Part shown: piece by piece, positions 12,112-24,773 of the stretch
Position numbering within the stretch: the first letter of the stretch is position 1
How the letters are laid out: the number at the start of each line of letters is the position of its first letter
The notes under the pieces: model-generated
Databases searched by the model: none
What the model saw: the letters and a program-made list of their open reading frames with translations, nothing else
Told to the model about the DNA's origin: nothing
Made by a program: the position numbers and the translations under genes
Assembly: GCA_017311185.1 (NCBI GenBank)
Contig: JAESUZ010004128.1
Coordinates: 1 to 64,000, forward strand
DNA from: Proteles cristata cristata
Lineage: Eukaryota > Chordata > Mammalia > Carnivora > Hyaenidae
DNA length: 64,000 nucleotides
Direction of reading: 5' to 3'

Positions 12112-14712
12112 AAAAAGTGTGTTGTCAAATCTCCACCTATTTGAGGACTTTGGTGGGGGGAGGCCAAGGGGCTTGGTGTTTTCTGAACTTCCTGGATCTG
12201 GCATTAATTTGGGAGAAATTCTTAGTCATTGTTGTTTCAAATATTTCTTCTGTTCCTTTCTGTATTTCTTTTTCTGGCATTGCCATTACATATATGTTAC
12301 ACTTTTTGTAGTTTTCTTACAATCTTTGGGTATTCTGTTTTGTTTTATCAATCTTTCTTCTCTTTCTCCTTACGTTTTCAAGGATTTTTTTTTTTTATCT
12401 CTAGCATTTCTCTAGCTCTTTCTTAGGATTTTCTTCTCTTTGCTTACATTGTCTTTCTGTTTTTGCATGTTGTCTACTTTATCCATTAGAGCCCTTAGCA
12501 ATTTAATTGTAGTTGTTTTAACTTCCTGATCTGATAACTCCGCATCTCTGTTCTCTCTGGTTCTGATACTTGCTCTCCATCTTCAGATTGTGTTTTTGCC
12601 TCTTAGTAAACATTGTAAGTTTTTTCTTGATAACTGGATACGATGTAGTGGGTAAAAGTAACTGTTATAAATTGACCTATACTAATGTGGTGGTTAAGTG
12701 TGGGGAGATGGAAAAGGGTTTTATTGTCCTATGATCAGGTTTCGGTCTTTCAGTGAGCTCTTGCCTTTGTACTGTGAGATTCACAAGTGTGTCTCAGTGT
12801 CTGGTTTGGTTTGGTTTGGTTTTGTCCCTCTTTAGGTGGCTCTTCTTCTCTTTCTCCGGCCAGAAGCACAAGGAATACAGAATTCTGGGTTAGCAGTGCT
12901 TTTCTCTCAGCTCTGAAAACTGTTGTGCCCCTTCTTTTTGGCCTCAATTGTTTCTGATGAGAAATTCACTATCATTTGGATTGTTTTCCTTCTGTAGGTA
13001 ATGTAGCATGTCTCTCTTCCCACTTTCAAATATTTTCTTTGTCCTCAGTTTTCAAAAGTTTGACTTTCATGTGTCTTGTCACAGAAATATTGAGTGTCTC
13101 CTCTTTTTGGATTGTTTAACTCTCCTAAACTGGGGACTTGCCAGTTTTATTTCTTGCCAAACCTGGCGACTTCTCAGCTATTATAATTTCTTTTAATACT
13201 TTTCCACCTCCCCTGGTCTCTTCTCCTCTTTGGCACTTTGGTGACATGAATCTTAGATCTCGTTCATAGTCCCACATACCACTGAGGCCCTGTTCATTAT
13301 TTTTAACATTTTTTGGTCATTCAGATTAAATCATTTCCATTGTTCTGCCTTTAATTTCATGTATTCCTTAATCGATATTCCATACTCTCCTATTGAGCCC
13401 ATCCATTGTGTTTGTGGGGGGTTTTGTCTGTTTTTTATTTTTAAATAAATGTTATTTAATATATGTTAAATATAATTCTATTTCTTTTCTAACATTTTTT
13501 ATTTCTTTGCTGAGATTTTCTGGTTTTATTCATTTGTTTCTAAATATGTTTCCAATTGCTTATTAAAGTACATTTATGATAGCTGCTTTAAAATTCTTGT
13601 TAGACAATTCTAACATCTGTGTCATCTCAATTTTGGTTGCCATTAATTACCGTTTTTATTCTAGTGGTATTTTCCGGATTTTTGATCTGATGCGTGATAT
13701 TCAACTGATCTCTGAACATTTTGGTCATGATGTTATGGAGTCTGCATCTTATTTAAATCTTACGTTTTAGCAGGTCTCCTCTAACACCATTCTGGTGGTG
13801 CCACTCTTTAATATCAAGTTTTCAACTTCGTCTTTGTTGATGACACCTGGGGTACGTCTTCATAAGCGCCGTTCACATGGTCTACATTCACACCATGGAG
13901 GATGACTCCCTTTCCACTTGGCAGCGGTGAAAACCCTGGCTTTCACTTGGCTTTCTCTGACACCAGCAGAGGGAAGGGTGGAAGTCCAGCCATCCCGTGT
14001 TGTCGGGGGAGAGGGTGTGACAGTCTCATCTCCCCACTCAGCTCACTAAAACCACGTCTTCAGGGTGGGAGCACTCATTACATATGGGAAGGATGAAAGT
14101 TTAGGTCTTTGCTGGCAGGACAATGCAGAGAGATGGGACCGCAGTATTTCCTATGGTGTTTGCCTCAAGGAGAGCACATACTGTCTAAAAATTTTCTTAC
14201 CAGGGTGTTCTTTTCTTGGTCCTTTGGCTAGAGATTGAAGACTTTATTTGGCGTTTTTCTAGCCTGTGTCTACCAGTATTTTTCAGGTTGCCAGTTTCTC
14301 TAATGTCCAATCTGAGATACACAAAACAAAACAAAATTTAGGTTCTAAGGTCCCTAGCCACTTTGCCTTCTGTTCATCTTCCAGCGTCGTCTAACATTTC
14401 TCTTATATAACATGTCTGGTGTTCTTAGTTAGCAAGAAGAGTGGGGAAAAGGTGTCTACTCCATCTTCCTAGAAGCAGAAGCCAAAGTGGATTGTCTCAT
14501 ACAATTCTCAAATGACTTTACCCTCACAGTCGATTCTCTCACTACCTGGTGTAAAATTTTACCCCATAGTTATAAACATAATTAGCACACGTTTTCAATA
14601 GCATATCATCTTGTGTGAGCCTTTCTTTTTGTTTCATATACTTTACCTTCAATGAGACGTTTGGGAATGAATAGAAGAACATGTGACATGAATGCTGATA
14701 CAGCTTTTCTTT

Positions 14713-14931
14713 TTATTTTATTTTTTAATTTTTTTTAACATTCATTTATTTTTGAGAGACAGAGCATATGCGGGGAAGGGGCAGAGAGAGAGGAAGACAC
14801 AGAATCCGAAGCAGGCTCCAGGCTCTGAGCTGTCAGCACAGATCCCTCCAAGAGGCTCGAACCCACAAACCATGAGATCATGACCTGAGTAGAAGTCGGT
14901 CGCTTAACAGACTGAGCCACCCAGGCACCCC
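14713..14931 (-). mobile_element. SINEC
   Basis: Flanked by CAGCTTTTCTTTTTA and TGGCTTTTCTTTTTA. Confidence 0.92.
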
Positions 14932-15046
14932 ATGGCTTTTCTTTTTAGTAATCCAACAAAATTATTTAAATATCTATCAATACAGGACATATATTTTACT
15001 TTCACACAAGAAAATAGTATTTAGCCACTTCTAAAACTGAGATATA

Positions 15047-15247
15047 GGGGTGCCTCAGTTGCTCAGTTGGTTAAGTGTCCAACTTCAGACTAGGTCATGA
15101 TCTCATGGTTCATGAGTTCAAGCCCTGCATCGGGCTCTGAGCTGACAGCCTGCTTTGGATTCTGTGTCTCCCTCTCTCTCTGCTCCTTCCCCCCACTCAT
15201 GCATACTCTCTCTCTCTCAAAAATAAATAAACATTAAAAAAAAGAAT
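15047..15247 (+). mobile_element. SINEC
   Basis: Head GGGGTGCCTCAGTTGCTCAG. Duplication TAAAACTGAGATATA at 15032 and 15249. Confidence 0.93.
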
Positions 15248-16284
15248 TTAAAACTGAGATATAAGTTCATGTGTAAAAAAGTCTACGATATGTTACCATG
15301 GGCTAAAAATGAATCATGTATCTTTTTTTAATATGTTGTGCTTTTTTGTTTTGAATTTCTAAAAGATCTTTGAAAATAACAAAGTGAGGCTTGAGCTATA
15401 GAAATAAGGAATGTCTTAGTGTTTAAATCGCTACATTCTGAAAGCAATTTCCTACAGCTTATCTCATTTGATGTTCACAATATATATAGTCGGGGTAGAC
15501 GATAGTCCCAGTTAACATCTAGTCCCACACAGTTTCTAGATACCACATGATTTTCTATATAAACTCCTTGGTTTCCTGATGTAATCGTATTTTCCTCTTC
15601 AAAGCCATCTATCCAAAGGCTTGAAAATCAGCCTATGATGTAAAATAAACAAGCATATAGAGAATCAAAACTTGCAAACTTCTGCTCCCTAATTCCTCAG
15701 AGTCCATTTTCAACAAACAGGTGTTTCTCCTTTTCCATATGCTCTACATACACATCAGATAAACAACCTTAAAGGTTTTAACCACAAGGAGGTCTATGAC
15801 ATACGACATTTCTACTTCAAAGGTTTCTAAGAATAGCACATGCATAGAAATATAGTGCTCTGTGCAGAATAAACAAACACCCCTCTCTCCTGAGAGGGAT
15901 CAGATGAATCCGCTGATGTCAGATCTCTCCCAGAATTCCATTGTTGTCTCTCCAAACACCCTTTAAGGAAAACCACTGAATCTGGGATTGGGAGCTTTTC
16001 TCAAACGTGTTTCCTTTAAAAACACAGGGAAACAGGATTTTTGGCCACAGGAGGTCAAGGTCAGCAATCTAACAGAATTGGTCCTTTTGAACTTCCTTTC
16101 TAAGAAACACATTATGTTATCTGATAAAAGCTGCTACGTTGAAAATCTCAACACTCATGCTATGGTCGATTTTGTTTATCATACAAGGAATGAGCTCAGG
16201 AAGCACACCTATAAAATCCACAAATCAGTCTAATAATAGTAAAATGTAAATTCCCAAGGTAATGTGAACAGTCTTAGTTCCATG

Positions 16285-16378
16285 AAGAGCAAAACTATGT
16301 TTTATCTATTTTGTGTGCCTCATTCAGAACTGTACAGTGCCTTGCAAATAGTAATTAATATTTATTTAATGAACAGTT
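16285..16378 (+). mobile_element. LINE-2 3' end fragment
   Basis: CAGTGCCTTGCAAATAGTAA followed by TTAATATTTATTTAATGAAC is the L2 end. Confidence 0.6.
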
Positions 16379-16669
16379 GTATTTTTAACAATAATAAAGA
16401 AACACAAAAAAGCAGAATTAAGAATGCACAGAAATGCAAATGAAACACTCACCCTGGGCTCCTCAGATGTATATTGCTTTCAGATACCTGATTTTATATG
16501 CAATTATTTGCAAATATAAGTATTGTTGCCAAATAAAATAGAAATACATTTTTATTAGAATGCTATTAGTATCACAGTCCTAGATGTGCATAGTATTTTT
16601 TTTGAGAATTTAAGAAAATTTCCAAGACATTATTTCAGGTGTATGTTACAGAAATTTCAATATTATTAT

Positions 16670-16755
16670 CTCCATTTAATAATGGAAAAATTCAGATGAG
16701 ATTTACCTAACAGCACCCAATGAGTGAGAAGCAGAGCTTGGTTGTCATCTCATCT
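16670..16755 (-). mobile_element. MIR-like fragment, antisense
   Basis: AATAATGGAAAAATTCAGAT and GAGTGAGAAGCAGAGCTTGG follow antisense MIR order. Confidence 0.45.
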
Positions 16756-17464
16756 TCGCTGCTGAAGAATGAATTGCCTTTTCTTTCTAAAAATGGCAGG
16801 TCCTGAAGCTCTTATCTCAGTAAAAATGGTTTAGGCCAGGTCTATGCACACAATTCACTTCCTAATCACTTTCAATGGTAGTTAGACTTGCTTTCTTCCT
16901 GATACTGAGGTGTTACTAAGCTTTGGCTCCATTGTATATAAGTTACAGCAAAGAGGAAGAAAACACATCAAGTGGGGGGGAGGGGGAGTAGATATTTGGT
17001 GACACTGGAGGGTTTTCCTCCCATATTATGGCTGTGTTTTGGGTTGACACTGCCCACTTCCTGCCCAGAAGGAGAATGTTCAAGGAAAATGTCTGAAACA
17101 CATTTCCTTTTGCTTTAAACTGAATCATGAAAATCCACAAAAATTTCTCATTCCACACCAGAAAATGAAAAGTACTGGAGAGGGTCACAATTCTAAATTA
17201 AAGATTAAGAAGCATTAAACAACATAGTAGTTTATTTATATGAAATACCACAATACTGCTATTCATCCCTTGGTCATCTAAGTTTCCTATTTCCATTTAA
17301 TATATGGAAGCTTCTAGTTTCCCTTTTTAAAAACTCATTTCAGTGAGAATAAATTTGAAGCTGTCCATCTTTTTTAAAAGTTTATGGCATCTGTCATCAA
17401 CTTATGTTTGGAAACCACAATGAGATGGAAAGAAACAACTGACTACCTAAATTTTTCCCTTTTA

Positions 17465-17657
17465 TTAAAGTTTATTTATTTATCTTTGAGAGAGAGAGCA
17501 TGACCAGGGGAGGGGCAGAGAAACAGGGAGAGAATCCCAAGCAGGCTCCAAGTTGTCAGCGTGATCCCATGGGGGAATCGAACTCACAAACCTTGAGATC
17601 ATGACCAGAGCTGAAATCAACAGTTGGATGCTTAACTGACGGAGCTACCCAGGCACC
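17465..17657 (-). mobile_element. SINEC, older copy
   Basis: Head complement GGAGCTACCCAGGCACC, shortened middle (GATCCCATGGGGGAATCGAA). Confidence 0.88.
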
Positions 17658-20075
17658 TTTAAAGTTTTCCTTTTAATGTTTGAGATGTCCAGAAGACCCA
17701 GTGAAGAATCATTTTCTAGAAAGGTACAAAATGTCTATCCAGTGATGATATCAACTGGCCCTAAATGCTAAAAGCAGTTAGCTTCATGTTACAGTGAAAC
17801 AGATGCCTGTCCAGCGAGTGACCTAAAGTTGTCAATGCAATGGTCCTATGGCCCCCAACCTACAACGTTGCAAAGTAATAAGCATCCCTGAGACTTTATG
17901 ACTTCATAGCTGTCTCCAGTCTTGGCCCAAGCTACAAGGCAGTCCACAACCTAAACACAGCAAGTAGCCTTACGGGAAAGTCCATCTCTAAAAAGGGTCT
18001 CCCTTCCTCTCCTACCTCAGGCAGCAGTTGGAGTTCAAGTCTCCAGGAAATGCAGACCCAGCTTAAATGTCCTGCTACTCAGGATAACATGTAACCTTTA
18101 GCAGCCATGAAGAAGACAACAAGTGTGTCCCCTGTCTTAGAACAGAACATTGCATGAGAAGACCACTCGAAGCATGTCCAATTGAATGTAGAAACATATT
18201 GGGAAGCATTCTACTAGCTTCTTATTAGAACTTCTGATAACCCCATGTTGGGAAATTTTGTCTTAACATGACATTTTGCGTTGAGAAACACCTGTGTTCT
18301 CCTAACTTAGAAAATATCCTATACGTCAAAAAAAAAAACAAAAAAAAAAAGTGTGGGCTTGCATTCTAGAATTTTACAACTTTATGGGACAAAAAAAAAT
18401 TCATGTTGTCCAGTAATTCCCAAAAATTATCATAAATCACTCCTTAGCTTACTAAGAATCACTTCGAGGTCTTGGTAAAAATGTAGGGTCCTCCCCAGCC
18501 ATGTGGAGAGGTCACACATCGGTGTTCTGAATGACAGCTGCAGTGTGTGAAAGAGGCAGTCTTTAGCATGAGTCCAGCCACTTCGTACTACCCAGTATGA
18601 AGCCCAGGGGAAGAACTGCGAGCTAGGCTCAGTTCACCCACCGAGCTGTGAAAGATAATAAAATAAAATAACAATAGTAATAAATGATTATTTCATATCT
18701 AATATAAATATAGGCACACATCCACACACATACATACGTATTCCTCGTTTCATGCAGGAACTTAAGACTTAGGGTGAAGACAGAAGGAGGAAGATATGTC
18801 TCAAAGCATCTGTAGTGTTTATGAGATCATTGGTATTTAAAATGAACAGCCAGGCCAGAAAACACCAAAAGATCACCTCATCCCTTGTTGAAGCAAGATT
18901 ACTGCTTTCTCCCTTCACATCTCATGGCTAGTCAACGGCAGAGCAATGTTCGAGTCCAACAGACACAGCCCTCCATGTGGTTCCGAACCAACAGAAGCAT
19001 AAAATCTAAGGGCTGGAGTGGACCTCAAAGGTTTCCTGATCTATATGCTCACCCTTTTAACTCATTCACCTCTTCTCCACCAGGCTCAGGAAGGATCACC
19101 TCTTTTATGTGGGTTGAAGATTCAGAATCAGAAAGGCAGATGATGTGAACAATGAACCTATGTTGGAAATTTGTTGCAAGGTTCTCTCATTGTGAATAAA
19201 AGTCGACAAGTGGCAGCTTTCAGAGTATTTTTTTTTGTTCAAACTCTCTTCTATAAGCATCAGCCTCTTTGGGGAGATACCCACCAGCAGCTACGTGAAT
19301 GTGAGAATGTGTGCCTCAAAGAGGCTGGGCCCCCACCGGGAACAGGAAAGGAGTGCCCTTCTTTTCACCTGCTTCCTCCCTGGCAGCAAGGCAAGGATGC
19401 CAGAGATTCTGGTTATCGACAACAACAGAACTTTCTCTTTAATCTCCACTTTCGCCTTAATCAGGCATCTGCATCACCCTGTGTCATCTGGAAGTTTAAT
19501 ACTGTTACTCCTCCCTGAAACACAGAACTTAACGGTCTCATTCCTCAAATACATGAAGTCCCAGATATGAAAAAAGAGCGGGTAGGGTCTTCTTTCCTGG
19601 TAATGGCAGACGAGTTAAGTTAGAAGCAGTAATTCTACCTGAAGGCAAACAATGTGCTAAGATGGTGGAGACCTTCCAAGTAGGAAACCAAGCAGATTTA
19701 GTGGACAAGGGGCTTGAACTGAACCCTTCTTGCCTAGGGAAAACTGCCAATTCTACAGAAAGAGAGACTGAGAAGCGGAGGTGCTGAGTTGCAGTTTTGA
19801 AAGGCTTGTGGGTTAGAAGGAAAAGTATCAGAGTCCAAGGCTTGTTGCCTCACCTCACCACCACCTCCGTGCATTGGGTTTGAACTTCAAACTCTGGATA
19901 AGGGTGAACCAGAGGGCCTGGATGTACTGAAAAGCTTAGGTTCATCATTGTAATGGCTGAAATTGGACTACAATGATCTCAAAGTGCTAGTTTCCCCCAG
20001 GGGACTTAAGAAGGAAACATAAACTGCTCCTAAGAGAGAAAAATTATTTAAAACTCAAATGATTTCTACAAATGA
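17658..20075. other. Intergenic, mostly unique
   Basis: Contains an interrupted A-run (18329-18350), a weak MER5A-like piece and an ATAA-rich stretch near 18655-18700. The frames of 70-115 codons at 19.1-19.75 kb overlap each other on both strands and show no known domain. Confidence 0.6.
18430..18555. mobile_element. Possible MER5A-like fragment
   Basis: ACTAAGAATCACTTCGAGGT followed by TGGTAAAAATGTAGGGTCCT resembles a decayed MER5-type element. Weak. Confidence 0.35.
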
Positions 20076-20438
20076 CAGTCGACCTTGAACAATGCAGAAG
20101 TTAGGGGTGCCAACCCTCCACGCAGCCAGAAATCCATGTATAACTTTTGACTCCTCCCAAACTTAACTACTAATAGACTACTGCTGACTGGGAGCCTTAC
20201 CAATAACATAAACAGTTGATTAATACATATTTTGTATGTTATTGTATACTATATTATTGTATATGTATTGTATGCTATATTATTACATAAAGTGACCTAG
20301 AGAAAAAAATATTATCGAGAAAATCATGACGAAGAGAAAATGTGTTTACAGCACTATATTTACTGGAAAATATCCACATATAAGTGGATCCATGAAGTTC
20401 AAATCCATGTTGTTGTTGTTCAAAGGTAAACTATATTT
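20076..20438. mobile_element. Tigger/pogo-like non-autonomous DNA transposon
   Basis: The left end reads CAGTCGACCTTGAACAATGC and the right end holds the complementary GTTGTTCAAAGGT. The internal TAACTTTTGACTCCTCCCAA and ATACATATTTTGTATGTTAT match a mammalian Tigger-related MITE that I recognise as starting with TTGAACAACRCGGG. A small TATTGTAT expansion lies near 20240-20285. Confidence 0.75.
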
Positions 20439-20698
20439 GTGAATGTGGTACACTGTTGTGCACACGATAGGGAATAATCTGGTTAAAAAAAAAAGAAACA
20501 AGAATTACAGTTGATAACTGAACAAGAAGATAAAAATAGAATCACAAAAACAAATAGTTTAACAAAAAGAAGTCAAAAAATATATAAGACAAAGAGAGTA
20601 CAAACAACTAGAGATAGACTCAGACCTAAAGTAACTTTATCAATAATCACTTTAAATGGAGATCATCTAAACATCATAATTAAGATGCAAAAGTTGAG

Positions 20699-20926
20699 AT
20701 GCCTGGGTGGCTCGGTCGGTTGAGTGTCCGACTTCACTCAGGTCGTGTGGTCTGGCGGTTATTGAGTTCAAGCCCTGCGTCAGGCTCTATGCTGGCAGTT
20801 CAGAGCCTGGAGCCTATTTCAGATTCGGTGTCTCCCTCTCTCTCTGCCCTCCCCCGCTCATGTTCTGTCTCTCTTTCTGTCTCAAAAATAAATAAACACT
20901 AAAAAAAATTTTTTTAATAAAATAAA
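20699..20926 (+). mobile_element. SINEC
   Basis: Head TGCCTGGGTGGCTCGGTCGG. Flanks AAGATGCAAAAGTTGA and AAAATGCAAAAGTTAC. Confidence 0.93.
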
Positions 20927-21296
20927 ATGCAAAAGTTACCAGTTTGAATAAGTAATCAGGACCAACTATATGCTGTCAACCGGAAACCCACTTTAACTGG
21001 AAAGTCACAAATAGGTTAAGACTAAAAGGATAGAAAAAATATTCATCATGCTAAGACTAGTCAGAAGAAATCTGCAGAGGCTACACGAAGGTCAGACAAA
21101 GTACATTTCAGAACAAAAGATATCAGGGCTAAGGAAGTTCATTTCATAATGATAAAGGGGTTTATTCATCAAGAAGATATAAAAATCCCAAATGCAAATG
21201 CATCTAATGCAGTGTTTCAAATACATGAAACGAAAACTCATAGAACAGCAAGAAGAAAAAGATTAATCCACCATCATAGTCAGATATTTCTTTTCT

Positions 21297-21504
21297 TTTC
21301 TTTTTTTTTTTTAATTTCTAGGAGAGAGAGAGACAGCGTGAGCAAGGGAGGGTCAGAGAGAGAGGGAGTCACAGACTGAAACAGGTTCCAGGCTCTGAGC
21401 TGGCAGTCAGCACAGAGACCGACGCGGGGCTCGAACCCACATACCGTGAGATCATGACCTAAGCGAAAGTCGGATGCTTAACCGACTAAGCCACCCAGGC
21501 GCCC
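21297..21504 (-). mobile_element. SINEC, young felid-type subfamily
   Basis: Full length antisense. Duplication ATAGTCAGATATTTC at 21277 and 21506. Confidence 0.95.
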
Positions 21505-21740
21505 TATAGTCAGATATTTCAATATCACTTTCTCCATAATATATTCTTGAAAATTTTCCAAATATTTGTAAATTATATAACAGATTTCTAAATAACTCAT
21601 GGATCAAAAAAATCAAAAGGGAAATCTTTCAGTATTTTAATTGAATAAAAATGAAAATACATCATGTAGAAAGACCATTAAATCAGTATTTGGAAGAAAA
21701 TGTATAGCACTAAATGCTTTTATTAAAAAAGAAGATGGAA

Positions 21741-21935
21741 CACTGGGGTACTACAGTCAGTTGAGTTGCCAACTCTTGATTTATGTTTAGGTCATGATCC
21801 CAGGATTGTGGGATCGAGCCCCATATTGGGTTTTGAGCTGAGCATGGGGCCTGCTTAAGATTCTTTATCTCTCCCTCTGCCCCTCTCCCGGGTTCGAGTG
21901 GTTTTTCTCAAAAAAAAAAAAAAAAAAAAGGAAGG
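21741..21935 (+). mobile_element. SINEC, old divergent copy
   Basis: Diverged head (CACTGGGGTACTACAGTCAG), B-box-like GGGATCGAGCCCC, long A-run, then GGAAA microsatellite to about 21990. Confidence 0.85.
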
Positions 21936-22021
21936 AAGGAAAGGAAAGGAAAGGAGAGGAGAGAAAAGGAAAAGAAAAGAAGAAAGGTCTGATTCCAATG
22001 GCCTCAACTCCTACCTTAAGA

Positions 22022-22024
<3 letters not shown>

Positions 22025-22058
<34 letters not shown>
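22025..22058. repeat. (GA)n microsatellite
   Basis: About 16 GA dinucleotides inside the sense LINE-1 composite. Confidence 0.9.
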
Positions 22059-22060
<2 letters not shown>

Positions 22061-22580
22061 CTTTTGAATAAAAGGAAACAGAAGAAAAGAAATACCAAAA
22101 AAATAAAGCAGACACTAATACAATCTTTTTAAAAAAACAGAAACAATAGGAAAAAAAGAAATAAAGCAAAAAACTTGTTCTTTGAGGTTAATAAAAATGA
22201 TAAACCTCTAGCCAGACTAATCAGGAAAAAAATAAAGAGAAAGAGAATGAGAGAACAAGAAAGAGAACACAAATTACCAATACCAACGAAAGAGGTGATA
22301 TCACTAAAGATTCTACTAAAAAGATAATAAGGAAATATTACAAACAAGTTTATGCAGATATTTGACAACTTAGATGAAATACACAGATTTCTTGAAAGAC
22401 ACAAATTTCCAAAGCTCACTCAAGAAGAAATATATTACCTAAATATCCCTAAATATTCCATAAAAATTAAAATTATAGTTCAAAAACTTCCCACAAAGAA
22501 AACTATATAACTAAATGGCTTCACTGGTAAATTCTACCAAAAACTTTAAGGAAAAAAATTAGTTCTTAAAAAACTCCTCC

Positions 22581-22800
22581 AGGGCACCTGGGTGACTCAG
22601 TCAGCTGAGCATCCAACTTCAGTTCAGGTCATGATCTCACAGTTTAGGAGTTTGAGTCCCACATCGGGCTCTGGTGCTGGCAGCTCAGAGTCTTAAGCCT
22701 GCTTCAGATTCTGTGTCTCCCTCTCTCTCTGCCCCTTCCCCAGTCATGCTTTGTCTCTCTTCCACTCTCAAAAAAATAAATAAATAAACATTAAAAAAAA
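22581..22800 (+). mobile_element. SINEC
   Basis: Head AGGGCACCTGGGTGACTCAG. Flanks AAAAACTCCTCC and AAAAACTCCTTC. Confidence 0.93.
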
Positions 22801-23601
22801 AACTCCTTCAAGAAATTGAAGTTCTTTTCAACTTATTCTGTGAAGCCACCATTACTGATAGCAAAATCAGACAGACATTATAAGAAAGTAAAACTACAAA
22901 TGAATATATATACCTTATGGACACAGATGCAAAAAGTCTAAAGAAAATTTTAGCAGATTGAATTAAAAAATATAGTAAATGCATCAAACATTATAACCAT
23001 ATGGATTAAATGGCACTTATCCAAGTTTTACAGAGCTGGTTTAATATTTTAAAATTATCCTATGTATCATGAGATTATTGAACTGAAAATAAACCTGTAT
23101 GATTATTTCAACAGATACCAAAAAAGAAAGAAAAGGAAAGCAAAGAAAAAGAAAGGAAAAAAACCATTTGATGAAATTCAATATCTATTCCTGATATAAA
23201 TTCTCAACAAATTATGGTTCAATGAAACATCCTTCACCTCATGAAGGGTATACAAACAACTTACAGCTAACACCATGCTGAATGGTGAAAATCAGAATGT
23301 TTTTCCCCTAAGATTATAAACAACCTAGGAATATTTACTCTTGCTACTTCCATTCAACATTATACCTGAAGTTGTAGATGGTGTGATCAGGCAAGAAAAA
23401 GAAATAGAACTCATGTAGATTACCAAAAAATAGTACTTTTTTTGTGTCAAAGATGACACAATCTTTGTAGAAAATCTGACAGAATTTACAGAAAAGCTAA
23501 GAGAACTAATAAGTGAGCTTGGCAAGATTTTAGATTACAGAATCAATATACAAACATCAATTGCATCCCTACATACTAAAAATAAAATTCGTATGAACCT
23601 A

Positions 23602-23745
23602 GGAGCTCCTGGGTGACTCAGCTGGTTGAATGTAGGACTCTTAATTTCAGTTCAGGTCTTGATATCAGGGCCATGAGTTTGAGGCCTGCATTTGGGCTCT
23701 GCACTGGGCATGAAGTGTACTTAAGAATGAATACAAGACAAGACA
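23602..23745 (+). mobile_element. SINEC, short older copy
   Basis: Ends soon after GGGCTCTGCACTGGGCATGA without the CT-rich part. Flanks ATTCGTATGAACCTAG and ATTCATATGAGCCTAG show it was inserted at this short length. Confidence 0.85.
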
Positions 23746-24551
23746 ATTCATATGAGCCTAGAGTAGCTAAAAAGTTTCTGAAAATGAACAAAGTTCAAAG
23801 AGTAACATGATCTAATTTCAAGACTTAATACACAGCTTACATGAATCAAAACAGCATGGTATTGCTGTAAAAAAAAAAATCAATGGAACAAATAGAGAAG
23901 CCAGGAGTAGTGCTGGGACTATTTGATATCCACATGGGAAAAAACACTTCACCAAAGAAGGTATATAGACAGCACATAAGCACATGAAGACGTTTTCAAT
24001 ATTATTAGCCACTAGGTAAACCCAAAATAAAAACATGAGATGCTACTACATAACTATACCATCTAGCAATAGAATAGCTAGAATGTCTAACATTAAAACA
24101 ACTAGCCATGCTAAGTATTGGTGAGAATGTGGAAGAACTAGAAGTCACATATGCCGTTGGGAGAAATTAAAAGTGCTACAGGTAACTACTCTGGGAAAGT
24201 TTGTCAGTTTCTTGAAAGTTAGGTATATACTCTCTTGAGATCCAGCCACTACATCCCTACATATTTACCCTAGAGAAAAGAAAATATATGTCTATACAGA
24301 GACTTACCTGTGAATACCTGTAGCAACCTTGTTTGTAATAACCGAAAACTAGAAATAGTTCAAATATCCAACAATAGATGGATAGGTAAACAAATTGCAG
24401 TTTATACATTCAGTGGAATACTATTCAACAATAAAAACAGGAATGAACTACGGATGCATATAACCACAATATGTATGATTTTCAAGAATTATTATTCTGA
24501 GTGAAATAAGCCAGACCAAAAAATATAGTGTATACTATGTGATTCCATTTA

Positions 24552-24773
24552 TTTTTTTTAATGTTTTTTTATTTATTTCTAGGAGAGAGAGAGAGAGAGA
24601 GACAGCGTGAGCAGGGGAGGGTCAGAGAGAGGCAGTCACAGACTCTGAAGCAGGTTCCAGGCTCTGAGCTGGCAGTCAGCACAGAACCCGACGCGGGGCT
24701 CGAACCCACGAACCGCGAGATCATGACCTAAGCGAAAGTCGGAGCTTAACCAACAAAGCCACCCAGGCGCCCC
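24552..24773 (-). mobile_element. SINEC, young felid-type subfamily
   Basis: Full length. Perfect 17-bp duplication TATGTGATTCCATTTAT at 24535 and 24774, inside the LINE-1 3' UTR. Confidence 0.95.

Larger units (their letters stand above)
9714..14500 (-). mobile_element. Old LINE-1, continuation toward its 5' end, antisense
   Basis: Resumes with AACTGACATCTTGACAATAT and passes through antisense ORF2 (CAACCTTGCTATAATCACTT, ATGTCATCTGCAAACAG, GATATTGGTATGCAATTTTC), then ORF1/5'-region-like sequence to about 14500. Broken by SINEs at 11048-11242, 11251-11474 and 11898-12111. Together with 6965-8689 it is probably one ancient insertion, though the 12.1-14.5 kb part could be a second one. A short TTTGG repeat lies near 12803-12823. 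Confidence 0.75.
15264..17460. other. Intergenic, mostly unique
   Basis: Only an L2 end and a MIR-like piece were recognised. No coding pattern. Confidence 0.6.
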
